From the NCBI GenBank assembly GCA_018136815.1, contig CM030937.1, positions 3,523,820 to 3,587,819 of the forward strand: DNA of 64,000 nucleotides, given 5' to 3'. The notes beneath the pieces were generated by a model that was not told the origin of the DNA, ran no database searches, and saw nothing but the letters and a program-made list of their open reading frames with translations. Position 1 is the stretch's first letter. Every line of letters begins with the position of its first letter. The position numbers and the translations under genes are program-made. Positions 20,764 to 31,661 of the stretch are shown piece after piece. The DNA comes from Isochrysis galbana (lineage: Eukaryota; Haptophyta; Isochrysidales; Isochrysidaceae).

Positions 20764-21060
20764 ATGGCCTCCTCTTCTCTGAAGCGTCCTAAGGCTAAGG
20801 AACCAGACGAAGAGCCCCGCCCGTCAAGTGTCACCTCACCTGTCTGCACGTCGCAACGGGAAGCTTCTGTGGGAGTATTGCACTACGAATCAATTCCCAC
20901 CTATAGAGGACTTGGGTCAGGACATCGACTTCATGAATGTAGATGATTACCATCAGACCACTTCACTGATGGAGGCATCCTCTCGCGGGCATTTCTGGTG
21001 CGTAAAGAATACATTGGAGTTGTTCAATCAAGGATCGTCAGAAGAGTGCATCTGCATTGG
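20764..21060 (+). other. Possible coding fragment with an ankyrin-like helix pair
   Basis: A plus-strand frame without a nearby ATG gives RNGKLLWEYCTTNQFPPIED and then TSLMEASSRGHFWCVKNTLE, which resembles one ankyrin repeat (TxLMEASRRGH-VK). It runs into a LINE ORF1 fragment at about 21085. It may be an exon of a gene disrupted by repeats or a chance similarity. I give it low weight. Confidence 0.25.
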
Positions 21061-21084
21061 TGACGTTTGTCAACCAGGTTGGAG

Positions 21085-21500
21085 CTGCTGCCCAGAAGCA
21101 GACCGCCCTTATCATGGCTCGCGCCACACGGCCCGTGGTGGCCCCGGCCACACCAGTCACAGCAGCCATGCTGGCCCACCTCATTGTGGGCCACAAGCTG
21201 TGGAGGACAGAGAGCCAGTACCACTCAAGCCGGATCACCAAACCATCAGGCATGCCTTATGGCAGAGGCCTCTCCCACCCTGGGGACGGCCGCGCTGCCC
21301 CGGCAGCGCGGTTCGAGACCGGGTGGCCCTTATGGGCACAATTCCAACCACAACAGCAAAGCGCAAAGCGCACAATAACAATGACTCAACAACACCACAA
21401 CACAGGACCACACCGACAAGAGACGGCTTGGATGCGTCTTGGGGCGCACATCACACTCCTCTACCAACTGCCCACTGCCCACTCGGACCCATCCGTAGCC
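21085..21500 (+). mobile_element. LINE ORF1 fragment
   Basis: Matches 61460-61700 and 4730-4810 (shared GCGCCACACGGCCCGTGG, GGCATGCCTTATGGCAGAGG, GGGTGGCCCYTATGGGCACA). There is no leader at its 5' end. It converges tail-to-tail with the next fragment. Confidence 0.7.
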
Positions 21501-21574
21501 TCACCACCCCCGACCGCCGGCGTGTGCTGGTGGTGCGAGATGCTGTACGCATCTATCTACGTCTGTGACGTCAG

Positions 21575-22112
21575 GCCTGTGGCGTTGTGTGGAGGATGGA
21601 GGGGCAGAGGATGGGCATCGCCCTTGTTCCCCTGCGTGTGTCCGCCAAATTCACTCGTTCCTCCCTCCAGATTGAGCTATTGGTCATGTTGGGCATCTCT
21701 GCTGCTTCAGTGTGTGTGGTCTTGTCGACCGGCCGACCGGCCGGGTCTGTACCCCATGCTTGCGCATGCAGCAAGTGCCAGTTCCTCGGCTTTGTAGGGT
21801 CCAAGCCCGGAGGCTTTCCCTATGGGAGGATGGGCCCTGAGGCACCAACGGTTTGTGGTGCTGTGTGGGGTGAATCGATTGCTTGGGGTGTGGTGTTGGT
21901 GGTATGCTGGTGTCCTGTCGTGGGCTCTTCTAGGCGTGCCTCGCGAGTCGGCTCGCGGGTACTTGGGCTGGCGCGGCCCCAGCTTGGGGCTGCGCGGGCG
22001 TCGATGCGTCGGCCGTGTCCTGATCGGCCGGCGCGGCGGGGTGGGCGGGGTGGGCGGGGTGGGAGGAGGGGAGCGTGGCGCGCTCCATGACCCTATCGTT
22101 TTAACGATAGTT
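21575..22112 (-). mobile_element. LINE 5' end with palindromic leader and ORF1 start
   Basis: On the minus strand it begins CAACTATCGTT-AA-AACGATAG then GGTCATGGAGCGCG, giving an ORF1 start MERATLPSS-like. It continues for about 500 bp of Pro/Ala/Thr-rich ORF1 and then stops. The palindrome is perfect (8-bp stem). No endonuclease or RT part is present. Confidence 0.72.
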
Positions 22113-22851
22113 GGGCTTCTAGTATAACATGGGGTGTGGGACCAAATGAACACTTGCTCCTTTCGCAAAAGGCGCACAATGCTGCCGCTCGGGCCGGGAG
22201 GGGGTGCAAAAGGTTTTCTGCCGCCCTCACCTCGCGTGAGGGGGAAGAGAAGAGACTGCCCCCCTGCGGGGAGAGGTGGATTAGTCAAATCCCGATGGCA
22301 GTACCACTAAAAAGGGAGGTCGGCGGTATGTTTCATAATCAGGGGAGGGCAGGTTCCGTCTCGCCAATGGGGGGAAACGCTGCAAAAGCAATGTAAGAAT
22401 TCCAAGCAGCAACCCCGCCCCTTGCTCCTGGCAACTTGCAGCTTGCAAGGGACGTGGTCCCCGAGCTCCTAGTGCTATTGAACCGTTGAACATGCCCCAC
22501 AGTCCATACATCAAAGGGTGGGCGGCCTCTCTCAACTTGCACCCGGATGTCTACCGTTCCATACGAGCCAGAGGTTGGCTGAGGTGCTCAAATGACGGTC
22601 ATGCCTCGTTGCGCACTGCGGGTGATGCTATGCAGATGAGTGCTGTCTCCTCAATTGTGTATGTGTGCCGTACTCGGTATGCTCAGCCTTCAGGACCATG
22701 GGCAAGTCGTCGAAAGGTTGAGGCATAGAGGTGAGCGCACATGCAAGTGTTGTTGGTTGTAACCATGAAGAACGTGGTGGATGTATGACGCATTTGAAGC
22801 AGCAGTGCGAAGGCTGTTAGCCTCGAGCCTCTGTCGCTCGTAGTGGCGCGG
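22113..22851. other. Spacer and 3' flank of GCDH, no gene seen
   Basis: No domain-bearing frame and no repeat family member recognised. Confidence 0.5.
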
Positions 22852-24304
22852 TCATCTCTTTGCCTCACCAGCGACAAAGGCTGGGATCCCTGTGATTGCT
22901 CTTCCAAGGATGAGAGCGTGCATGTCATGGGTTCCTTCATACCTGCAACAAGCAAACCGGGCCAAGCCATTAGCAGAAATAAGATTTCGCAAAAATGCGC
23001 AATTCTCGGTCGGGAGGGAGTGGGGAGGCGGGGGTAAGTGAAGCCCACGTGTTGACAGCCTCTAGGTTGCTCATGTGGCGCATGATGTGGTACTCGTCGG
23101 AAATCCCGTTGCCACCCAGCATATCGCGGCAGTCGCGCGCAATTGCCAATGCTTTGCCACAAGAGTTGCGCTTGACTAGCGAGATCATCTCCACCGAGTA
23201 GCTGCCGCGCTCCATCGCTCGACCGACCGTAAGAGCAGCATGCATTCCCAGCCCGATCTCAGTCACCGCATCCGCCAGCTTGCGTTGAATCAGTTGTTGT
23301 GCAGCAAGCGGCGCCCCAAATTGCATTCGCTCAAGCGTGTATGCACGGGCAATGCTCACACACTCCTCCGCCGCGCCGAGCGCGCCCCACGATATACCAT
23401 AGCGTGCTGAGGTCAGGCAGGCGAATGGTCCCGCCAGGCCCCGCGCCAACGGGAGCATTGCCGACTCGGGGACACGGACACTGTCGAGGAGGATGGAGCC
23501 GGTGACCGACGCACGCAGCGAAAGCTTGTTCTTGATCTCGGGTGTAGCCATCGCCCCAGGCTGCACCCGATCGACCGCAGCGCGATCGATGAGAAAGCCG
23601 CGCACTGCGCCTGCATCAGCATCAGCACGTGCCCACACGAGCAGCACATCGGCGATTGGAGCGTTTGTGATCCAGGTCTTCGACCCTGTCAGCACCCACT
23701 CGCGTGCTGCAGGGTCCCACCGTGCACGGGCATCCATGTGTGATGGATCGGAGCCGTGGTTGGGCTCCGTCAACGCGAAACAGCCTACGACATCGCCACT
23801 TGCCAGCCGGGGAAGCCACTCGGCCTTCTGTTCGTCGGATCCGAAGATGGCGATTGGGTGCATCAGGAGGGAGCTTTGGACTGACATCGCGCTACGGTAG
23901 CTCGAGTCGACCTGTTCGATTGCCCGCGCACAGAGCCCGTATGCCACGTAGCCGGCGCCCCCGCCGCCGTATTCTGAAGGCGCGGTGATTCCGAGTAAGC
24001 CGACGTTCCCAAATGCACGCATGATGCCGCGGTCGAAGAACGCGTCGCGGCTGTACTGCACGACATTGGGCCGGAGCTCCTTTGTGGCGAATGCCTGGGC
24101 GCTCTCGTACATCGCACGCTCCTCTTGTGTCAGGAGCTCAGAGAGCTGTAGCGGATCCTCCCAATTAAAGGTCTCGGTGGCGAGCGAGGGTCGCGGCATG
24201 AGCAGACGGGGCGCGCACGGCCGGCTGTGCTCGGCCTCGCGCGTGGTCGAGTGCGCCCGCACGAGTGTGCGGCGCGTGAGGCGAACGACGCCACCAGTCA
24301 GCAT
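22852..24304 (-). CDS. GCDH: Glutaryl-CoA dehydrogenase, two exons
   Basis: FAD enzyme of lysine/tryptophan breakdown; oxidises and decarboxylates glutaryl-CoA to crotonyl-CoA in mitochondria. Exon 1 is 24304-23049, exon 2 is 22942-22852; one GT-AG intron of 106 nt. The product is 448 residues (human 438). Diagnostic strings: [76 protein letters not shown], and [20 protein letters not shown] completed across the splice junction, with the catalytic Glu in YEGTH. Residues 1-30 are Arg-rich and lack acidic residues until about 20, as in a mitochondrial presequence. The first ATG in frame (24304) was chosen; an in-frame GTG just upstream is not needed. Confidence in the substrate is high because the YEGT-x-D-x-H region is typical of GCDH. 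Confidence 0.93.
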
Positions 24305-24724
24305 CACGGGGAAGCGTGGGGGAGGGGCTCAGCGGCCAGGCTGTGGGGCCGGGTGGGAAGGAGAGTGAGACAAAATGGAGCGAAAGCAGAACGATGAGGG
24401 GAGAGGGGGAGAGAGGCGAGGGGTTGGGGGAGAGGTAGAAGGCAGGGGTAAGGGGCCCTGAGCAGCGGCCCGGCCGGCCGGACGCGAGAGGAAGGAGCAA
24501 GCGTCTCTCTTCTTTTCTTGGCTTTCTCTTCCATCTAGAGGCTTGCGCTTCTCAGATTGCCCACCCCCCTTCCCATGGCTCCCAGAGCCCTCCCCAAGCC
24601 CCAGAGCAAGCCTAAGCCGGCCCCTGGGCACTTTACTATCCATGCCCGCGATCTCCGCGCCAGAAACCGCGCAGCCGCACTCGAAGACGTCCGGAAGGCT
24701 GCAGCGTACTGCCAAGCGAACAGC
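24305..24724. other. 5' flank of GCDH
   Basis: No gene recognised. Open frames on both strands extend from the adjacent Pro/Ala codon repeat and are not trusted. Confidence 0.45.
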
Positions 24725-24960
24725 GTCACCGCCTCCGTCTCCTCCACCGTCGCCGCCTCCTCCCTCGCCTCCACCTCCTCCGTCTCCGCCTCCGCCCACG
24801 CCGCCGCCCTCGCCGCCACCGCCGTCGAGGCCGCCCCCGTCTCCTCCACCGTCTCCGCCTCCTCCCTCGCCTCCGCCTCATCCATCTCCGCCTCCACCGA
24901 TGCCGCCACCCTCGCCGCCACCGCCGCCAAGTCCGCCTCCATCTCCTCCACCGGGAAGAA
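24725..24960. repeat. Triplet-rich low-complexity tract (CCGCCTCC type)
   Basis: Imperfect CCGCCTCCNTC units keep all six frames open. One frame reads SPPP repeats like those of hydroxyproline-rich wall proteins and another Ser/Ala repeats. With no flanking signal peptide or domain I do not call a gene. Confidence 0.8.
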
Positions 24961-25140
24961 ATCGTTAGCCACGCAGCGCGAGAGATAGGGCGATCAAAAG
25001 AGCGCCTGCCCCCAGACACTAAAGAGAAAAAGACACACGACGTCAACACCCCGCCTCAAGAGACGGGGACCGAGCCACAGAGTAAAAAAATCAGGGTTTC
25101 TGAGGACGAAAAATACATCAGCAAGTTAAACAACATCTGG

Positions 25141-26149
25141 CTACATACCGATACCGACTACCTCTACCTCCCCCTGTGAAGGTGGTGGTGGATGACCGTC
25201 CGGAGAGGAGAAAGGGGGCAGGGCAGGCATGATGCCCGACTCTGCAGAGGTGGGGGTGACCCCCATTGAGACGTCCAGCGCGGGACGCACCGGGAAGGAT
25301 TCTACACCTGACGAATTGGGATGGCCCATAGGGCCTGAGGGCAATGAGGAAGGGGCAAAGCCGGCGGCAGGCGCGGCGAGGGAGGCCACTTCAGAGGTGC
25401 TGACGGGCTGAAGCCCGTCAGCAGAGGAAGGCGGGCAGGCGGGCTTGAGCGAGGGCGAGGACGGCGGCGAGAGCGACATCGAGCGAGCGGCGAGAGGCGA
25501 GGGTGAGTGTGAGGAGGGCTGTGATGGCAGAGGCTGGCGAGGAGAGGAGAGGCTGTAGGGTATGAGTGTTACGAGAGCGAGAGCGACGAGAGCGAGAGCG
25601 ACGAATGACGACTGACGACAGGACGACGGACAGAGACACCCAGGATAACACCCCGACTCTCGCCCCACGACTTTCTCACATAACTCGACTGAAATCAAAC
25701 CCAAACACTCCGGCCAGGCGACGACGGACGACGATCAAAAGGCGATCTGTCGGCGATCCCGTCTGGAAGGGGAATCGCACCATAACGGAAACGAGGGGCA
25801 ATCCTGCCGCACAGGATTCCAAGAGACCTATCGAATAAGACGAAAGAAGTGCGGTGTGCCTAAGGGGGAGATGCGAAGAGATTGCAAATTAAACCTGATT
25901 GCAATCACTGAAGTAGATAGAGAAGCGCGGGGAAGATAGCGAATTAAACCTATTTGCGAGGCGCCTAGGAGGGAGAAAGGTGGGGAAACTTCCCTTCTCT
26001 TCGAGAGAAAGAGAGAGGGCGCTCCACAACCCAAGATCCTATGCGTCCAAGCGAATAAGCTTTTGACCGAGAACGAGAACGAGAGAATTATAACGATAAT
26101 ACCGAACGACGAAGAGAAGCCTAACGAGTGTCGATTCGCGAATGCGACA
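25141..26149 (-). mobile_element. LTR retrotransposon 5' end: LTR start and gag-like ORF
   Basis: On the minus strand a TGTCGCATTCGCGAATCGAC palindrome at about 26149 opens sequence that matches 34778-35005 (for example GGTTGTGGAGCGCCCTCTCT and GGAAGTTTCCCCACCTTTCT). Downstream, an ORF from ATG 25479 to 25141 (112 residues) is Ser/Pro-rich (MSLSPPSSPSLKP, then PSGPMGHPNSSG), as in many gag N-termini. About 105 bp of it (25305-25410) recur inverted at 1140-1240. The end of the LTR and the rest of the element cannot be placed. No pol genes follow. Confidence 0.5.
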
Positions 26150-26189
26150 GACAAACAGGTCACCCAGCAGCACAGGAGGGAGTTGAGAA

Positions 26190-26385
26190 CACGCAGCTGA
26201 GGACAGGTGCACCCCGCTCCGCTCGGACCCCCACATGACCCGAGCCCCTAAGTAGAGCACGAGGGGAGTTGCCGCAAGGCGCAAGGCGGGGAATGAGGTT
26301 GAGGAAGGGAAGCGGGCGTGGCTACGAAGAAGTGATTCAGTGCCACGAGTGAGGCGAGAATTTTAAAAGGTTTTTTTAGAAGCTA
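26190..26385 (+). repeat. Diverged 3' module of the LINE/SINE-like family
   Basis: CCCCTAAGTAGAGCACGAGG, then GGCGTGGCTACGA, and the ending GGCGAGAATTTTAAAAGG followed by T7 resemble the 3' ends at 5440-5570 and 42180-42255. No 5' part is attached. Confidence 0.55.
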
Positions 26386-26729
26386 GAAAAGGACGAGAAG
26401 GAGGATCTTGATCTTATATACTTATAAATATCTGAATATTGCGCAGTGGGGCCATTAAAATAAATAATTGTAAGAGTAGTAGAACAGCAAGAACTCGGGG
26501 TAATCTATAATCTAAATCTAGGGGCGCCGGTCGAAATCGAAATCGTACTAAATAGCGTAAGCCACTTGACTTTCGTAAGACTTAGACTTAGCTGTTAGCT
26601 GTCCCTCACCTTCGTCCAAGCGCTCTCCACGCGCGCGCCAGGCGACCCAAAGTCTTGTTACAACATCGCCCCAAGACACAACACGACACGATTTCGGAGA
26701 TTCTGCCCCAGCCCATGCAAACATGCAAA
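26386..26729. other. AT-rich spacer, no gene seen
   Basis: Low GC for this window. No coding evidence. Confidence 0.45.
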
Positions 26730-26828
26730 CCTAGATGGGAAATACGGTGCAGGGGCCTGCAAATACAGCCAAATACATATGTATTTGGTCTCTGGCCAAA
26801 TACGGTAAATACGTATTTCCCATCTAGG
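26730..26828. mobile_element. 99-bp MITE with perfect 17-bp inverted ends and 8-bp TSD
   Basis: The ends are CCTAGATGGGAAATACG and its exact complement. An 8-bp direct repeat CATGCAAA lies at 26722-26729 and 26829-26836. The interior has a further inverted pair CCAAATAC/GTATTTGG. An 8-bp duplication is typical of hAT-type transposases, but the terminal sequence is not a standard hAT end. Related truncated copies lie at 19869-20020 and possibly 31625-31645. Confidence 0.85.
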
Positions 26829-27034
26829 CATGCAAATGCTCCTTGGAGCACTTGAGACTCAGCCGAAAAGAAAATGGCGCGCGCGCTCGAACCCCTCCGG
26901 ACATCCGGACGCAGGCTGTCGATTCATTCACAGCGGTTCGCTCCCCGGGGGGGGGGGGGGGGGGAGCAGAGAGAGTCGGGGGGGCAGAGAGAAGGGCTGC
27001 GAGCCCTCCGCCGCCTGCCTCCGCCACGCGCACG

Positions 27035-29245
27035 ATGTCCTCCGAGAGCGGTGCGGCGCTGCGCGCGCGCCGACGGAGCGATCTGGTTCAGGATATGCGC
27101 GCCAGCCTCGATGGGCCGCCGCGCAAACCCGCGAGCCGACCTGAGGAGGGACCCGATGGGCTGCCCATGTCGTCAAGCCGTCACGAAATCGATGAGATGT
27201 TCCAGCTGATGGAACAGGAGCTGCACGAGGACAGCGGGGGCGGCGCGCAGCTCGCACTCCCGCCCCCAACTAGCCTTCCGCCGCCACGGCGTGTCGCCAG
27301 TGGCGCCGACGAGCTCCAAGCGCTCCGCAGCCAGCTCGAGCAGCAGCGGCAGCAGATAGAGCAGTACGCTCGCCGCATCGAGACGGCCGAGGCGCGTGCC
27401 AAGGCTGCCGAGCGCCGCGCGGCAGCCGCGGAAGAGAAGGCGCGCCTCGATGCGACGGCGCTTGTCCCCACATCAGATTCGCTGGAGGAGCTCTCTCTAG
27501 ACGATCCCTTCCATGAGGACAGCAGGGTGGCCACCAAATCGCGCGTGGCGACGATCCTGCGGCAGCCGGCGCGCAAAGCTGCCGGCCATCGCTCGGGACC
27601 GAGCATGCTGCGATGCATTCTTCACTGGATTAACTCACCGGTTGATGAGGCGGAGCATCTAGATGGCCTGAGACGGTCTCTGCTGGGCCCAGATGCCGTC
27701 CCGACCCCGTACCTTGAGACCCCAAAGTACTGCCGCTCGCTCTCGCCATCCGGCAGGCCGGTTGGCGACGGCGATCGCAACACGCGCGGGGAACCGCACG
27801 GGTGGGGCACGATGATCCTTGCTCAGGGGGCGGGGTACTATTCGGGTGAGTGGCATAAGGGAAGCATGGAGGGCGAGGGGAGATTCATCGCCGGCAACGG
27901 TGAGCGGTACGTCGGGCAGTTTGTCGCCGGCGAACGCTCCGGTCGCGGCGTATACTATTATGACACAGGCGATCGCTATGAGGGGGAGTACGCTCGTGGC
28001 CTGCGGCACGGTAGCGGCACCATGTATTATGCAAACGGCGACAAGTGTGAAGGGCGATGGGCGGCTGGCTGCACAGACGGCACGGCGACGTACACCTATG
28101 CTGATGGCTCCGTCGAGATGGGCCGGTATGCAAGAGGAGTTGAGGTGGACGAGGGTGTTGCATGGAGCGCCTCGCGCGACTCTGCCTGGCGCATGCAGGC
28201 GGGAGTGCGAGCCGAGGCGATCGAACTGAGCCTGGCAGCGGACATCGCCGCACGGCTAACGAGCGCGGAGTTGCGCAAGCAAGACGACGCGCGTGCCTCG
28301 CAGCTACTTGCCTCGCACAACTTCTCGAGCCCCCCCTCGCCGCGGAAATCACGCGCGGCACCCAAGCGCCCATCGATCGGCACCGGCACGCACACCTCGT
28401 TTCACGGCGCGTCTCCATTGGCCATCTGTGATAGATCGTCTCATGCGCGAGGGGGAGCGCATGCGTCTCCCCGTCGGCCGCCAGCTAGCGGAGACGCAGA
28501 GGTGCCGGCATGGAGCCCCAAGCAGAACATGCACCGGGTCTCATCGGCTGCCTCTGTCGCCGGGGCCTCGCCGCTTGTGCCCACGGCATCCCAAGCGGCG
28601 GTTTCATGCCCCGCCGCGTCGCCAGGCTTCTCGCCCGTGGGCATTAGCCCGCCGCATTCAGGCGGGCCCTCCCTGTCCCCACACGAGGGTAAGGCATCCC
28701 TTGGACAAAATGGCGTTCCACGCGCCGGCAGTTGCGACGTGGCAGCCGCAGCCGCAAGCAACATTGGTGCGAGAGGTAGGGGTGCGAGTGCGATTCCGTA
28801 CGGCCATTCCCCGCCTGATGCGGCGTGTCGCAGCGTGTCGAGTGACGATCATGCACCGCCTGCATCGCGCCACCTGCAGACTCCCTCATCGACGGCACTC
28901 CGGACGGGATCTACTGCAACGCAAATTCTGTCCCCGTCTATTGACTCTCTATTGCATCTCTCCCCCATGTCGACGCGTAGTGCTTTAGTGCAGTCTCCCT
29001 CACCTGCCTGTACACGCGCATCGCCGTTGGTGGCCGGCTCAACTCCGACCGCTCTGTCGCCGCAAATGACAGTGGGTGAGCCGCAAGAACTGCCATCGCC
29101 GCACACACTTTCCAATGTAACTCCGTTTGACGAGGGTAGCGCTGAAGAAGCGGAGGAGATGGCCATCATCCAGCAACTCTATGATGCGGAAAGGGAGGCC
29201 CTGCGGCAAAGCAGGTCTCCGGGGAACCCGGGCCCACGTCCTTGA
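27035..29245 (+). CDS. MORN-repeat protein with coiled coil and Ser/Pro-rich tail
   Basis: The 736-residue ORF starts at ATG 27035, the first ATG after a long G run. Residues about 92-135 (ADELQALRSQLEQQRQQIEQ and onward) form a coiled coil. Residues about 252-375 hold four to five MORN repeats: YYSGEWHKGSMEGEGRF, RYVGQFVAGERSGRGVYYY, RYEGEYARGLRHGSGTMYY and KCEGRWAAGCTDGTATYTY. MORN repeats bind lipids or act as rigid spacers in membrane-cytoskeleton and ciliary proteins and lipid kinases; no kinase domain is present here. The last 300 residues are Ser/Pro-rich and probably disordered, ending in a short acidic helix (EEAEEMAIIQQLYDAEREAL). No intron is apparent. Function in the cell cannot be fixed from sequence alone. 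Confidence 0.82.
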   Translation: MSSESGAALRARRRSDLVQDMRASLDGPPRKPASRPEEGPDGLPMSSSRHEIDEMFQLMEQELHEDSGGGAQLALPPPTSLPPPRRVASGADELQALRSQLEQQRQQIEQYARRIETAEARAKAAERRAAAAEEKARLDATALVPTSDSLEELSLDDPFHEDSRVATKSRVATILRQPARKAAGHRSGPSMLRCILHWINSPVDEAEHLDGLRRSLLGPDAVPTPYLETPKYCRSLSPSGRPVGDGDRNTRGEPHGWGTMILAQGAGYYSGEWHKGSMEGEGRFIAGNGERYVGQFVAGERSGRGVYYYDTGDRYEGEYARGLRHGSGTMYYANGDKCEGRWAAGCTDGTATYTYADGSVEMGRYARGVEVDEGVAWSASRDSAWRMQAGVRAEAIELSLAADIAARLTSAELRKQDDARASQLLASHNFSSPPSPRKSRAAPKRPSIGTGTHTSFHGASPLAICDRSSHARGGAHASPRRPPASGDAEVPAWSPKQNMHRVSSAASVAGASPLVPTASQAAVSCPAASPGFSPVGISPPHSGGPSLSPHEGKASLGQNGVPRAGSCDVAAAAASNIGARGRGASAIPYGHSPPDAACRSVSSDDHAPPASRHLQTPSSTALRTGSTATQILSPSIDSLLHLSPMSTRSALVQSPSPACTRASPLVAGSTPTALSPQMTVGEPQELPSPHTLSNVTPFDEGSAEEAEEMAIIQQLYDAEREALRQSRSPGNPGPRP

Positions 29246-29895
29246 GGCAGAGTCTCCTCGGAGAGTCAAGCGCCAAGGGCTCGTGTAGAGCTCTCACCCA
29301 AAGTGATACGTCAAAGACCAGCCTCACCGTGCACTCGAGAAATGGAACGATGAGAGCAGCGGGAAAGCCACTGCTATTGTACGCTGCGTCACTAGCTATT
29401 TGACATTGCGTGTGTGCTGTATGGGGCGTGTGCCGTGCAAGCTCGCTCGCACCTGACACAATAAAAGCTACCATGCCAACGTGGTGTTTTGCATCGGTCA
29501 TAAAACCAACTTAACCTGAGGTCGCAACCTCTTAGCAAACTATAGTATTTGAATAAAAGGATGGACGAAAACAAATTTCTTGGTTCTCACGTAACCGCCC
29601 GATTTTTGATGTGCTCAAAATTGATTGTGATCAGGGCCGCTTCTGAGTGGGTTTTACGTGAGGCGACGTCGCCTCGGAAAGGGGTGTCCGATGGGCCACC
29701 GGCCAGGGCCAGGGCTCTTTTGGAAGGCATGCCGCAAGGGGAAAGAGAAAGGGGTGCAGAGATAGCCGGGCATGCACCGGCACGGGTACGCTGCCCACTC
29801 CCACCGCGGTCCCGGTGCCGGTGGGGCCCATCGGATTGGCGATCGTCTAGGGGGGGGGCGGCAACTATCTTTAAAAAGATAGAAGATAGGGTTAG
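29246..29895. other. 3' flank of the MORN gene, no gene seen
   Basis: AATAAAAG occurs near 29461 and may be a polyadenylation signal. The rest shows no coding content. Confidence 0.5.
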
Positions 29896-30085
29896 AACTA
29901 AGTTTATACTTAGTTCTAGTTTGCCCATGGGGGGGCACGAGCTTCCCCCCTTTCTCCACTCCCACTCCTCCCCTGCCCCTGCCGTCGGGGAGGAACCACC
30001 CATCCTCCTGGCATGCCTTGTGGCTTATGGCTTGCCAGGAACAGACTGCCCTGCTGACCTACCTTGTCGCCTGCTTTGCCCCTCG
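29896..30085 (+). repeat. 5' part of a SINE-like element
   Basis: The perfect palindrome AACTAAGTTTATACTTAGTT sits at 29896-29915 (stem extended by the flanks TTAG and CTAG). It is followed by the family body (CCCATGGGGGGGCACGAG, GAGGAACCACCCATCCTCCT) to about 30085, where it meets a minus-strand LINE fragment. Confidence 0.75.
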
Positions 30086-30089
30086 CCTC

Positions 30090-30755
30090 CTGTGGCTGGT
30101 GGAGTGGAGTGGCTGTGGCTGTGGCTGTGGATTGAGGCTCTAATGATTGTTGAGACAGAGAATGGGGCTCTCCAGGAGCGACTGTACTCACGGAGGGCTG
30201 AGCACGGGGAGCGCTGGGGCTGGAGGGAGGCATGGTACCGGCGGAAGCACCGCTCACACGAGCCTGGGGTCATCTGTCTTTCCATGTGCTTCCGCTGGGC
30301 TATGCGCCCATACGAGCTTCTGGGTGTGTTGGGCCATGCAGCTGCTGCTGCAGGAGTTCAATTGTGGGTTGATGGTGGTCTGTTCGACCGGCCGGGCCTG
30401 TGCCTCGTGCTTGCGCACGTGGTCAGTGCCGCGGCGTTGTAGGGGCCCAGCCCGGAGGCTTTCCCTATGGGAGACTGTGCGTTGTGGCTCTGGCCGTGCG
30501 CTGGTTCGCATGTGTTGGCCTGGCTGAGCTGGTGTGTTGTGTGCTGCTGGAATGTATTCTGTCAATGTGGCTGTGTGGGCTCGGCTCGGGCCGTGGCTCG
30601 CGGGCACCTGGGCTGGCATGGCCCTGGCTGGAGGGCGCTGCGGCTGCGCGGCGTCTGTCATGTCGTGGTTGGTCGGCGCGGCGGGGTGGGCGGCGAGAGA
30701 GGGTGGGAGCGTGGCGCGCTCCATGACCCTATCGTTTATAACGATAGTTGCCTCC
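30090..30755 (-). mobile_element. LINE 5' end with palindromic leader and ORF1 start
   Basis: The minus strand reads CAACTATCGTT-AT-AAACGATAG, then GGTCATGGAGCGCG, and ORF1 begins MERATLPPSLAAHPAAPTNH. About 600 bp of ORF1 follow, including the MPPSSPSAP segment shared with 17646. No fingers, endonuclease or RT. Confidence 0.75.
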
Positions 30756-30839
30756 GGCTCATTCGAGGTGGGCGTGCTAGGGTGTCGCCGGGCGGTTGGC
30801 TCGCCGGCCGTTTTCGGCTGTTATCCCCGTCTCCATCCA

Positions 30840-31060
30840 CCGCCGCCTTCGCCGCCGCCGCCCTCGCCACCGCCCCCGTCGCTCCCGCTCCCCCCGCGCC
30901 GTCGCCCCCGCCCTCACCACCGCCGCCCTCTCCGCCGCCGCCGTCGTCGCCGCCGCCCTCACCGCCGCCGCCGCCGCCGCCGCCGCACTCGGCGCCGCCG
31001 CCCTCGCCGCCGCCCCCGTCGCCCCCGCCGCCCTTGCCGCTTGCCGCTGCCGCCCGCCGC
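30840..31060. repeat. CCG/GCC trinucleotide tract
   Basis: Imperfect CCGCCGCCGTCGCCG runs open all frames (Pro, Ala or Arg rich). No gene is called. Confidence 0.85.
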
Positions 31061-31226
31061 CCTCGCCGCTGTGGCCGGCGTCGTCTTCTGCGCGGCGCTT
31101 GCATGTGCGGCACCGTGTCGCATCAGGGCTCGCGGTGCGCTCACCGCGGCGCACGCGCACCGAGACGGGCTGGCGCACCGGCGCACCATAGCAGCCGCCC
31201 CGCCCGGCGGGTAGGGGGGGGAAGGG

Positions 31227-31345
31227 GGCTTTCCGCGGGGGGGCTTCGAATTGCCCCGCCTTCCTGCGGGGGGGCTTCGGATTGCCCCGCTCTTCCACAG
31301 GGGGCGCCTCGAACGGCCCTTGTCTTCCGCGGAGGGGGAGGGGGG
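31227..31345. repeat. Minisatellite of about 37 bp, three units
   Basis: Units share TTCCNNCGGGGGGGCTTCGAAT/TTGCCCCGC with increasing divergence to the right. The tract is contiguous. Confidence 0.75.
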
Positions 31346-31661
31346 GCTTCCTACTTTTAAAAGGCCCGCGAGATTTTTCTCCGCAGTTGGCAGTTGGGGC
31401 ATTTCTGCACCTGATCTTAAAATCACTCCGATGGAGTGCTGGCTCTGGCTCCAGCCTGCGGGGGGGGCGGAGGATACGCGGAGTCTCGGAGATGCGAGAT
31501 GCGCCCAAATCATCGAAATAGGGCGTAAAATCGTAAAATAAAAGAACGCCTCCGGCGGAAATCCTGAAATAGGGCTATGGCCACTCGCCGCGCCAAGAGG
31601 GCTGGGATCCAAAAAAAGCGCGATGTACGGTAAATACGTATTTTCCCTGTATCTTGGCGTA
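31346..31661. other. Spacer, no gene seen
   Basis: ACGGTAAATACGTATTTTCC at 31627-31646 resembles the right arm of the 26.7-kb MITE, interrupted by the adjacent SINE-like insertion. Confidence 0.4.

Noticed and set aside
24543-24988. SPPP-rich frame resembling pherophorin/hydroxyproline-rich proteins
   Set aside because: All frames are open in the triplet repeat, no signal peptide or flanking domain exists, and the continuing frame stops at once.
30796-31214. Pro/Ala/Arg-rich frames
   Set aside because: Same reason: an imperfect CCG tract keeps every frame open.
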